In this document: piece by piece, positions 34,908 through 42,878 of the stretch | Layout of the letters: every line of letters starts with the position of its first letter | Numbering within the stretch: position 1 is the first letter of the stretch | Assembly: GCF_900174585.1 (NCBI RefSeq) | Contig: NZ_FWPT01000005.1 | Coordinates: 62,001 to 126,000, forward strand | Reading direction: 5' to 3' | Length of the DNA stretch: 64,000 nt | Source of the DNA: Parendozoicomonas haliclonae | GTDB taxonomy: Bacteria > Pseudomonadota > Gammaproteobacteria > Pseudomonadales > Endozoicomonadaceae | Made by a program: the position numbers and the translations under genes | Notes under the pieces: model-generated | The model's database searches: none | Told to the model about the DNA's origin: nothing | What the model saw: only the letters and a program-made list of their open reading frames with translations

Positions 34908-36728
34908 ATGCAGGCCAGCCAGCCCGGTTCAGGATTCCAGTGTCCTGACCTTACTCACTACTCTCCAAAGGTCAAAGAACTCCATAAGCCCGATCATATC
35001 GCCAGCGAGGAGGCTGTTGATGCCGCCGGTCGTCTGGTTACCGAGGTGCAAGGGGAAAAGTCTATCCAGCCACCGGCTAACCCTCAGGAAGAGAGGGTGC
35101 TTCGTCGCCTGCATGAACAGACCCTGACTGCCTCCGTCTGGCAGGATACCGAAGCCCGTGCCCATCATCGTCAGACCTTTGCCTTGTCCCGTGAGGCTCT
35201 GGACCAGCAGCTGGCCGAGCTGAAAGCCAGTCAGCCGAATGCGCTTCCGGTGATGTTTGTTGATATCGACGATATGCTGGTGGACAGCCATACCTTCTTT
35301 AACGGCTTTATCAGCCAGCCCTGGCGGATTCATGGGTACCGGGACTGTGCCTGGTTTATGGCCCAGCACAGCAAACCGTTGGAAGGTGCCGTTGAGTTTA
35401 TGAATTATGCCGCCTCCCGTGGCGTGATGATTCACTATATCAGTGCCCGTACTTCCCATCCGGAGATTGAAGATGTCACCTTGACCATGCTGCGCAAGAA
35501 CCGGTTCCCGGTGACTTCAAAGAGGTCTGTTCATATTGCCAGCGATAAGATGGCCAAATCCCAACAGCTGCTGGAAGAATACTCCCAGGGCGCTTTGAAC
35601 TATATGGTTGCGGACTATATGGTGCCGGTGTATATGGCCGGTGATAAGCGTACGGATATCGGTTGCCCAAAGGGGGCTGATCCTGTACGACAGCAGGTTT
35701 GGGATGAGCAGCATGGTGAGTCTGTGGGCAAAAGCCTGTTTATTCAGCCCAATACTGTTTACGGACGCTGGGAAACGGCCCTGCAGTTTAAGTATGACCA
35801 TAGCCCGGAGCAGGAAGTCTGTAATCGTCTGCAACAGGTGCATCAACTGGCTGGCCGGCCGGATCGCCCTTATCAGGTCGGCAGTGATGAACAGATACAG
35901 GCGTTGCTTTATACCCAGTCGGTTGAACGTCGTCTGGCATTACAACAGGCACTGGTCGGTGCTGAGCGGCGCTGTAAAGAACTGGCAGCCGACGGTCAGA
36001 CACCAGAGCTTTCCATTCAGCTTGAAGGTGTGCTGCTAGATACCGTACCGCTGGTGGCGGATCTGATTACCAAAGGCTGCTATGCCGATGTGCACGCTTA
36101 TCAAGCCGGCGTTTTGCCGCCCTGGCTGGACTACGGCCTGGCGCTGGCCGACCCGACTGTGACAGCCTTTATTAAACGGATGCAGTGTGAATACGGTGCC
36201 AAGGTCGTTTATCAGACAGAGGTTCCCGCCTCTGAGCAGGAGCAGGAGTATTGTGGTCAACTGTGTCGCTGGTTGCGTAGTCAGGGTGTTGATCAGGAGC
36301 CAGTGATATCAACGAATCCGGCAGTTATGGGTAATGAAGCGTCACAGGTCGTTTTGGTAACACGGAATGGCAATCAGCCACAATCGGATTCGGTGTTTCT
36401 GGTGCCCTCTCCGCACCAGCTGTGGGAGTGGTGGCCGAAGAGCTGCAGCCGCAAGACCACAGCCAGCCGCTTTGAAGCCAAGGTGCGACGCTGGCAGCTT
36501 CCCGAAGAGTGTCAGGATCGCAACAGCCGCAAGGCCTGTGAGGAGCAGCTGCAGAAAGCCGAAGAAGTGCGCCGTATGCGTGAACTGGAAGATGATTTTA
36601 TGGGCGGTGGCGGGCCATTACACACGGCCTCCCGTCGTCCGTCGGTTCCAAGGGTTGTGCGCTCCGAGTATGTGAAGGTCGTCGAAAAGAAAAAACCTAA
36701 AAAGAGGAAGATACACGACGCTCGTTAA
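34908..36728 (+). CDS. HAD-superfamily (acid-phosphatase-like) protein with degenerate second HAD half and NLS-like tail
   Basis: 606 residues from ATG 34908, eight bases after AGGGA (other starts at 34890 and 34899). No signal peptide. Residues about 112-260 look like a class B/IIIB HAD phosphatase: motif I VMFVDIDDMLVDS (Asp119, Asp121), VMIHYISARTSHPE, and motif IV YMAGDKRTDIG (245-251). Residues about 365-520 repeat the same order in degenerate form (LSIQLEGVLLDT, AKVVYQTEVPAS, SQVVLVTRNGN), as a second, probably inactive HAD unit. The C-terminus is very basic (EKKKPKKRKIHDAR), like a monopartite nuclear localisation signal. Convergent with, and overlapping by 32 bp, the next gene. Function unknown; a host-directed role is inference. 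Confidence 0.75.
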   Translation: MQASQPGSGFQCPDLTHYSPKVKELHKPDHIASEEAVDAAGRLVTEVQGEKSIQPPANPQEERVLRRLHEQTLTASVWQDTEARAHHRQTFALSREALDQQLAELKASQPNALPVMFVDIDDMLVDSHTFFNGFISQPWRIHGYRDCAWFMAQHSKPLEGAVEFMNYAASRGVMIHYISARTSHPEIEDVTLTMLRKNRFPVTSKRSVHIASDKMAKSQQLLEEYSQGALNYMVADYMVPVYMAGDKRTDIGCPKGADPVRQQVWDEQHGESVGKSLFIQPNTVYGRWETALQFKYDHSPEQEVCNRLQQVHQLAGRPDRPYQVGSDEQIQALLYTQSVERRLALQQALVGAERRCKELAADGQTPELSIQLEGVLLDTVPLVADLITKGCYADVHAYQAGVLPPWLDYGLALADPTVTAFIKRMQCEYGAKVVYQTEVPASEQEQEYCGQLCRWLRSQGVDQEPVISTNPAVMGNEASQVVLVTRNGNQPQSDSVFLVPSPHQLWEWWPKSCSRKTTASRFEAKVRRWQLPEECQDRNSRKACEEQLQKAEEVRRMRELEDDFMGGGGPLHTASRRPSVPRVVRSEYVKVVEKKKPKKRKIHDAR

Positions 36729-38244
36729 TCTGCTCCGGATAGGGATAGAGTTCGCTCAGGCTCACTGAGCGACCATTATCGCTGACCTGATGGGCATGGT
36801 GACGACGCAGCTGCCTCGGTTCAGTCACGCCACAGGAGTGGCTGATCAGCTCCAGATCATGGATCAGGTTGTTGTGATAGCTTGCCACTCGTTTGGCCTT
36901 ATCTCTGGGCACCAGTCCGCGCTGGAGTTTTTTGTTGTGGGTGGTGATACCGGTAGGGCAGGTGTTCTTATTGCACTGCAGAGCCTGAATACAGCCCAGT
37001 GCCAGCATAAAACCCCGGGCGGATGAAACAAAGTCCGCTCCCATACACAAGGCCCAGGCGACATCCGTCGGGTTGATCAGTTTCCCAGAACAATTAATTT
37101 TAATTCGGTCTCGCAGACCCTGTTCCAGCAAGGTGTTATGCACCAGCGGCAGACTTTCCCGCAAAGGTAAACCTACGTCGTCCATCAGCGCCATAGGCGC
37201 CGCACCGGTGCCGCCATCGCAGCTATCGATCGTCATAAAGTCAGGTGCTGAGGCTTCTCCGCGTTTATGGATTTCCTGACACAATTCCTTCAGCCACTCG
37301 GAGCTGCCCAGCACAAACTTGATGCCCACCGGTTTACCGGTCACCGAACGAATACGTTGAATCATATCCAGCAGATCGTTAGCGTTACTGATATCCGGAT
37401 GACGGTTAGGGCTGATGGAGTCTTCACCGGCGGGGATTAGGCGAATGCGGCTGATCTCTTCCGTCACCTTATTACCTGGCAGAATGCCACCCTTACCGGG
37501 CTTGGCGCCCTGGCTAAGTTTGATCTCAAACATTTTGACCTGCTCATGGGCGGCGACTTCCCTCAGGTGTTCATCACAGAGCTGGCCCTGTTCATCACGG
37601 ACACCGTATTTTGCCGTCCCAATCTGGAAGACCAGATCACAGCCGCCTTTCAGATGATAATCCGAAAGCCCGCCCTCGCCGGTGTTGTACCAGCAGTTCA
37701 CCGCCTTGGCGCCTTTGGAGAGGGCAATAATCGCCGGTGCTGACAGGGCACCATAACTCATCCCGGAAATATTAAAGGGTGAGCCGGGCAGGTAAGGGTG
37801 TTCGCAGTCCGGGCCAATCAGTACCCGGTCAACGGGTTTAGCTTCACCGTCCAGAGTGGGGAAGGGAGAGTTTAGAAACAGGATGGAGCCCCGCTCCTTA
37901 ATAGGTTTAGTCGAGCCAAAGGCGACGGTGCGGTCAACATTCTTGGCTGCCCTATAGACCCAGGCCCGCTGCGCCCGGTTAAAGGGCATCTCTTCCCGGT
38001 CACTGGCAAAGAAGTACTGGCGGAAAAACTCGCCAATATGTTCAAACAGATAGCGGAACCGGCCAATCACTGGGTAGTTTCGGCGAATGGTATGGGTGGT
38101 CTGGTTTTTATCGACCACATACATCACCACCACGGATACCAGGGCAATGCCGATGCCGACAACCAGCAGGGAGGCCAGAATCTGCAGGGCGGTGGTCAGC
38201 AAGACAATATAGTGATGATCGAGAATTTCCAGACTGTTATCCAT
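36697..38244 (-). CDS. FMN-binding glutamate-synthase-family protein, membrane anchored
   Basis: 515 residues. An N-terminal membrane segment (TALQILASLLVVGIGIALVSVVVMYVV) precedes the FMN-binding TIM barrel of the GltB family: PFNISGMSYGALSAPAIIALS, GEGGLSDYHLKGGCDLVFQIG, KLSQGAKPGKGGILPG, TIDSCDGGTGAAPMALMDD and the Cys cluster LQCNKNTCPTGITTHNKKLQRGL. It lacks the glutamine amidotransferase domain, so it is a stand-alone archaeal-type-like GltS relative of uncertain reaction rather than the large GltB subunit. Confidence 0.92.
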   Translation of the reverse strand: MDNSLEILDHHYIVLLTTALQILASLLVVGIGIALVSVVVMYVVDKNQTTHTIRRNYPVIGRFRYLFEHIGEFFRQYFFASDREEMPFNRAQRAWVYRAAKNVDRTVAFGSTKPIKERGSILFLNSPFPTLDGEAKPVDRVLIGPDCEHPYLPGSPFNISGMSYGALSAPAIIALSKGAKAVNCWYNTGEGGLSDYHLKGGCDLVFQIGTAKYGVRDEQGQLCDEHLREVAAHEQVKMFEIKLSQGAKPGKGGILPGNKVTEEISRIRLIPAGEDSISPNRHPDISNANDLLDMIQRIRSVTGKPVGIKFVLGSSEWLKELCQEIHKRGEASAPDFMTIDSCDGGTGAAPMALMDDVGLPLRESLPLVHNTLLEQGLRDRIKINCSGKLINPTDVAWALCMGADFVSSARGFMLALGCIQALQCNKNTCPTGITTHNKKLQRGLVPRDKAKRVASYHNNLIHDLELISHSCGVTEPRQLRRHHAHQVSDNGRSVSLSELYPYPEQINERRVSSSF

Positions 38245-38322
38245 AACCCTTTTCGCACGGCTGAAATCTGTGACTGCAAGGGTTATCGTCCGGGGGCGGC
38301 GTAGGGGCAGGAAGTGTTGAGG

Positions 38323-38356
38323 TTCTGTTCTTTCCCGGTATCAGGAAAGAACAGAA
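38323..38356 (-). terminator. perfect 13-bp hairpin after queE
   Basis: TTCTGTTCTTTCC and GGAAAGAACAGAA flank an 8-nt loop, 9 bp past the queE stop. No U-tract follows on the minus strand. Confidence 0.55.
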
Positions 38357-38365
38357 GGGCAGAGA

Positions 38366-39028
38366 TCAGGCAATATTGACGATCTTGTGGGTCTGCAGGT
38401 TCAGCCGCCAGCGCGGATGCTGCAGGCAGTAATTGATGGCTTCGCGGGTTTCCGGGTTCTGGTAGAGCGGGTCAGTATCGTCCCGATGGGGATTAACCAT
38501 CGGGCTGAGGTAGTAGTGGCGGGCCTGAATATGAGCAAACCGCTCCGGCGTGGCTTCCGGTTGCGGGTACACCAGTTTCAGCTCATCACACCGGGTTACC
38601 ACTACTTCGGCCAGGCCTTTTGGGCTGACCACAGACCAGTCAATCCCTTCCGGGATGGGCAGGGTGCCGTTGGTTTCGATAGCGATCTCGAAACCCGCCT
38701 GATGCAGGGCATCAATAGCAGGTTGGTCGAGCTGCAGCAGCGGCTCACCGCCGGTGCAGACTACCAAAGGCTTGGCCTGACTGTCGATCACCCGGGGCCA
38801 GAGTGCAGCCACGGCTTCGGCCAAGGCTTCGGCATTGGCAAATTTGCCGCCACCATCACCATCGGTGCCGCGGAAGTCGGTATCACAGAAGGTGCAGGCT
38901 GCCGTAGCGCGATCCTTCTCAAGCCCACTCCACAGGTTGCAGCCGCTGAATCGGCAGAATACTGCGGGGCGTCCGGCATTGGCGCCTTCCCCCTGCAGGG
39001 TGTAGAACATCTCTTTTACGCTGTACAT
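38366..39028 (-). CDS. queE: 7-carboxy-7-deazaguanine synthase (QueE)
   Basis: 220 residues. Radical SAM enzyme that contracts carboxy-tetrahydropterin to 7-carboxy-7-deazaguanine in queuosine synthesis. The cluster motif is of the C-x14-C-x2-C type (CNLWSGLEKDRATAACTFC). TGGEPLLQLDQ is the GGE motif, and ETNGTLPIPEGIDWSVVSPK is typical of the family. It overlaps queC by one base (stop/start TGATG-type). Confidence 0.95.
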   Translation of the reverse strand: MYSVKEMFYTLQGEGANAGRPAVFCRFSGCNLWSGLEKDRATAACTFCDTDFRGTDGDGGGKFANAEALAEAVAALWPRVIDSQAKPLVVCTGGEPLLQLDQPAIDALHQAGFEIAIETNGTLPIPEGIDWSVVSPKGLAEVVVTRCDELKLVYPQPEATPERFAHIQARHYYLSPMVNPHRDDTDPLYQNPETREAINYCLQHPRWRLNLQTHKIVNIA

Positions 39029-39747
39029 CAGGCTGACTCACCCTGCGCTTCGCGGGTTTCATAAGCCAGAGGGTCGGTGGCGTTGTTGAGGGTGAAGGCT
39101 TCCAGGCGCTCGGCACAGGAACCACATTTACCGCAGGCATGTTCCCGGCCGTTGTAGCAGGTCCAGGTCTGGCCGTAATCCAGCCCCATGGCCAGACCAT
39201 CCCGGAGGATTTCAATCTTGCTGGCATAGAGGTACGGCGCTTCGATGGTGACCGGGGTCCAGTCACAGATCTGGGTGACCTTATTCACCGCTTCGACAAA
39301 CTCAGGGCGGCAGTCTGGATAGATGGTGTGGTCACCGGAGTGAGCGCCATAAAAGACCTTGTCCGCACCGATGGACAGGGCATAGCCAGTCGCCAGAGAG
39401 AGCAGAATCATATTACGGTTCGGGACGACGGTTGCCTTCATATTCTCTTCGGCGTAGTGGCCTTCAGGAACGGCAATTTCATCGGAGGTCAGGGCGGAGC
39501 CACCGACCAGTTGGTTGATGGCGGTAATATCCACCACTTTGTGGGGAATCTGCAGCTGCTCGCAGACCCGGGCGGCGTATTCCAGCTCTTTGCTGTGACG
39601 CTGGCCATAGTTGAAGGAGAGGGCAAACAGTTCGTAGCCCTGCTGGCGGGCCTTGTGCAGCACGGTGAAGGAGTCCATGCCGCCGGAATAGATAACAACA
39701 GCTTTCTTGCTGGAGCCGGTTTCTTTATTGGTCATTACGCGATCCAT
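39028..39747 (-). CDS. queC: 7-cyano-7-deazaguanine synthase (QueC)
   Basis: 239 residues. ATP-dependent conversion of 7-carboxy-7-deazaguanine to preQ0. PP-loop [10 protein letters not shown], family core [15 protein letters not shown], and zinc site [16 protein letters not shown]. Located directly upstream of queE, the next-earlier step of the same pathway. ATG 39735 is an alternative start four codons in. Confidence 0.95.
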   Translation of the reverse strand: MDRVMTNKETGSSKKAVVIYSGGMDSFTVLHKARQQGYELFALSFNYGQRHSKELEYAARVCEQLQIPHKVVDITAINQLVGGSALTSDEIAVPEGHYAEENMKATVVPNRNMILLSLATGYALSIGADKVFYGAHSGDHTIYPDCRPEFVEAVNKVTQICDWTPVTIEAPYLYASKIEILRDGLAMGLDYGQTWTCYNGREHACGKCGSCAERLEAFTLNNATDPLAYETREAQGESA

Positions 39748-39832
39748 AAGTGAAGCCCGGCAGATGATAGAGAAGCTGGCCTGCGAAAGCGAATCCTTAG
39801 AGCTTGTCTTAGGGGCGGCTTCTCTGAGGGGG

Positions 39833-41224
39833 TTAGAGTGTTACCCGCAGGAAGCGGCAATGGTTCGGGTTGCTCAGGGTGTTATGGCCTTCGGTCCAGG
39901 GGTTATGGCAGGTGGTGCAAAACTCATGGAACGGATTATGGTCGCGGCAGGTCGCCTTATCACTCTTTTTATCGACAATGACATTGCTCTTGCGGTTGCA
40001 CAGTGGACAGAAGGTGCACTTGTAAAAATTGTCGTGGGAGTTGGGATTGCACGGCTTACCAACAACCCAATCGCGTTTGCACAGGAAGCAGAACTGATGT
40101 TTGCAGACTGTGCAGTTCATATGGTTACAGCCCTCGGGCTTTTCAATAGGGGCATTGCAGGTTTGGGATGGCACCAAAGGCTTGCCCTGTGAATCTTTCA
40201 AAACACCGGGGCAGCGCGCTACACGATGGTCATGCTGGTCAAGCTCGATCTGCTTCAAGGTATCCAGTTCGCTTTGAGCCGCCTGATCACCTTTTCGGAC
40301 ACGCTCTTCCAACGCTTTCATACAGCTGATTCCTTTATGGAAGGGCCAGGTTGTGCAGTCCTTGCAAAAGGATTGTTCGCACACTTTGCAGAAAAGCTGG
40401 CTGTTGGAATCTCTGGGGTACACATCAAAACTCAGGCAGCTGGTGTTTTTACAGATGGAACCAATACCTGTCGCTCCACTCTCAAGGGTCTTTTCCAGTA
40501 CCCGGGTTTTCTGCTGATCAACAGCACGAGGTCCAATCGCATGGCCCAGCACCAGATCGGGAATTCTTTTGTTACACCAGGATGAGGCGCAGGTGTAGGG
40601 CCAGGTCGCACTGCTGTTAATATGGCCTTTTACGCATTCGTTGCAGAACGTGTGCTTGCAGGCTGGAATAACGGAGGTGAGATCCCGGGTGACTTCGGCA
40701 ACGCAGATATCACACGTCATTAAACTCTCTTCTTCATTCAACGTCATTTTTTCCAGCTGGATACGTTTCTGCTGCTCTTGATGGAGTTGCTGCATAATCA
40801 GCTGCTGCTCCCAGAGCTCACTTTGGCTCAGTATCGGCTCATGGTCTTCGGGGGGCGGTAGCGGCACAGTCGCTGTCGAGGTGCCGGGCTGTGGTCTTTG
40901 GTAAGGCTGTACGGAGGTTGTGAGGTGTTGCCGGACATGTCGGGTAGGGCCACCACGGCCTTCACTGGAATTATTGCTTCGTGTAGTGGTCACGTAGGAC
41001 ACGGTATGGGAGGTGATAAATTGCCTTGTCCCGCTGGGGCGCGTGTTCTCGGAGTATCTGCCCTGAAACTCTTGTAATGGTGCTCGCGCAAGATCACCGT
41101 AATGTGTCTGCGAGGTTGTTGTAGCCGGTACATCCTGCTGGGGAGTCAATGCCGAAGTCTTTGGCTTCCGTTTTGGCTTTGGCCCTGCCTTTGGAAGAAT
41201 GGTTTTCCTTCTGAGTGGTAACAT
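39833..41224 (-). CDS. RBR-type (RING1-IBR-RING2) E3 ubiquitin-ligase-like protein
   Basis: 463 residues. A Pro/Thr/Ser-rich N-terminus with a basic patch (GPKPKRKPK, 14-22) is followed by a helical Gln-rich stretch and three zinc modules: RING1 (Cys171, 174, 189, His191, Cys194, 197, 212, 217), IBR (Cys258, 263, 279, 282, 287, 290, His296, Cys301) and RING2/Rcat (Cys338, 356, 366, 371, 374, 379, 382). [12 protein letters not shown] carries Cys366 at the place of the thioester-forming catalytic Cys of parkin-like ligases. Rcat has a 14-residue insert after its first Cys. A further Cys/His cluster (403-440) follows. Bacteria have no ubiquitin, so it likely acts in a eukaryotic host. CAGGGAG lies upstream of the ATG. 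Confidence 0.88.
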   Translation of the reverse strand: MLPLRRKTILPKAGPKPKRKPKTSALTPQQDVPATTTSQTHYGDLARAPLQEFQGRYSENTRPSGTRQFITSHTVSYVTTTRSNNSSEGRGGPTRHVRQHLTTSVQPYQRPQPGTSTATVPLPPPEDHEPILSQSELWEQQLIMQQLHQEQQKRIQLEKMTLNEEESLMTCDICVAEVTRDLTSVIPACKHTFCNECVKGHINSSATWPYTCASSWCNKRIPDLVLGHAIGPRAVDQQKTRVLEKTLESGATGIGSICKNTSCLSFDVYPRDSNSQLFCKVCEQSFCKDCTTWPFHKGISCMKALEERVRKGDQAAQSELDTLKQIELDQHDHRVARCPGVLKDSQGKPLVPSQTCNAPIEKPEGCNHMNCTVCKHQFCFLCKRDWVVGKPCNPNSHDNFYKCTFCPLCNRKSNVIVDKKSDKATCRDHNPFHEFCTTCHNPWTEGHNTLSNPNHCRFLRVTL

Positions 41225-41603
41225 GTGTCTTAACTCCCTGGTACCGACTGCGCATGGTCTACAGGCGTGGTAACCCGTTACGGCCTTGGAGTGTTGGGCA
41301 GGGTGAAGGTTCGTAGGCTCTGGCGGGCTGGTCAGTGTGGCTGACAGCGGGATATCTGTTCTTTAGAGAGAAGTTTGGTATCGAAAAGAGTAAGCGCAGT
41401 GCTTCCCTTACCGGGGACGTTTATGGTACGTATAACGCACGTTATTCAGTTGCAAAAGGCACTGGTAACATAACAAAATAGAATTCCTTTGGCCGGGATA
41501 ATCTACGACAGAAGCCACTGCTTAAGACAACTGACGTTTTAAGAAGAACAGTTCTAATGAGTCGTTTATCCCGGAAGATAGTTAAATCCGGATAAGATCG
41601 TTT
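41225..41603. other. divergent intergenic region between the RBR gene and the carboxypeptidase gene
   Basis: 379 bp that must hold the promoters of both divergent genes. The half near the RBR gene has only its CAGGGAG site as a recognisable element; the half near the carboxypeptidase is AT-rich around 41440-41490. I could not fix a -35/-10 pair with confidence and see no small gene, repeat or RNA. Confidence 0.5.
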
Positions 41604-42800
41604 ATGCCAGTTTCTTTCAGGGGCAAATGTGTCCTGTCAATTCTTGCCGCAGGCAGCCTGATGTCTTCCCTGGCTTATGCGGTGCCATCCATGCTCCCTT
41701 CTCCGCCAGATATCAATGCCAAAGGCTATGTGCTGATGGACTTTGATTCCGGAAAAATCATCGCTTCCGGCAATGAGAATATGGAACTGGCACCTGCCAG
41801 TCTGACCAAGATCATGACTGCCTATGTCGCCGGTCAGGAGATGAACAGCGGTCGTCTCAGCTTTGACGATACTGTGACCGTTGGCCGTAATGCCTGGTCC
41901 AGCAACCGCAAGTTTGCTGACTCCTCAAAAATGTTTATCGAGCCGGGTGACAATATCTCGGTAGAAAATATTCTGCATGGAGTGATGGTTCAGTCCGGTA
42001 ACGATGCCTCTGTCGCGATCGCCGAGCATGTGGCCGGCAGCGAAGATGCCTTCGTAACCTTGATGAATGGCTGGGCTGCCAAGCTGGGCATGAAGAACAC
42101 CCAGTTTATTAATGCCCACGGTCTGGATGGTCGGGATATTTCTACCTCGCCGATGGATATGGCTATCCTTGCCCGGGCGATGATTCATGATACCCCGGAC
42201 GTTTACAAAATTTATGGTGAGAAGTCGTTTACCTGGAACGGTATCACCCAGAGCAACCGTAACCGTCTGCTGTGGGATAACTCTCTGAATGTGGACGGTA
42301 TGAAAACCGGATACACCAGCGGTGCCGGCTATAACCTGGTGACCTCTGCCACTGAAGGCGATATGCGTCTGATCAGCGTGGTGATGGGTACCCCAAACCA
42401 GAAGGTACGTCTGGAAGAGAGCCGTAAACTGCTGACCTATGGCTTCCGCTTTTTTGAAACCGATGTGCTGCTGGAAGAAGACGAAACTGCCATCACCAGC
42501 AAGGTCTGGAAGGGCAAGCTGGATATGATCAATCTGGGTATTGATGAAGATGCAGCTCTGACTCTGCCACGTGGCCAGATGAAAGATCTGAAGGTTGAGT
42601 ATTCTGTTAACGAGCCGCTGCAGGCACCAATCGCTGAAGGCGATGTGCTGGGTGTGGCCCGCTGGACCCTGAATGGCGAAGTGGTTATGGAGCACGAGCT
42701 GGAAGCACTGACTGCCGTAGAGCAGGGCGGTTTCTTCAAGCGTCTGCTGGACAGCATCAAGCTGTTCTTCTCCGGCCTGTTTGGCGGCATGCTGGCCTGA
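41604..42800 (+). CDS. serine-type D-Ala-D-Ala carboxypeptidase (PBP5/6 family)
   Basis: 398 residues, low-molecular-mass penicillin-binding protein that trims the terminal D-Ala of peptidoglycan stems. Signal peptide MPVSFRGKCVLSILAAGSL ending near AYA; active-site triad motifs in order: SLTKIMTAY (SxxK), QSGNDASVA (SxN) and MKTGYTSGAG (KTG). The C-terminal beta domain ends in an amphipathic anchor helix (FFKRLLDSIKLFFSGLFGG), as in DacA/DacC. Transcribed alone, followed after 78 bp by a helicase gene. Confidence 0.95.
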   Translation: MPVSFRGKCVLSILAAGSLMSSLAYAVPSMLPSPPDINAKGYVLMDFDSGKIIASGNENMELAPASLTKIMTAYVAGQEMNSGRLSFDDTVTVGRNAWSSNRKFADSSKMFIEPGDNISVENILHGVMVQSGNDASVAIAEHVAGSEDAFVTLMNGWAAKLGMKNTQFINAHGLDGRDISTSPMDMAILARAMIHDTPDVYKIYGEKSFTWNGITQSNRNRLLWDNSLNVDGMKTGYTSGAGYNLVTSATEGDMRLISVVMGTPNQKVRLEESRKLLTYGFRFFETDVLLEEDETAITSKVWKGKLDMINLGIDEDAALTLPRGQMKDLKVEYSVNEPLQAPIAEGDVLGVARWTLNGEVVMEHELEALTAVEQGGFFKRLLDSIKLFFSGLFGGMLA

Positions 42801-42878
42801 TCTGACATTTCTTACTCTTGATTGGGCCCGGCTGATTGCAGGTGTGGCCCAATCAACGACACTGGCTAGATATTCCTG

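Noticed and set aside
41440-41490. Possible promoter before the carboxypeptidase (TTGCAA and TAGAAT)
   Set aside because: The spacing between the two hexamers is 23 bp, too long for sigma-70.
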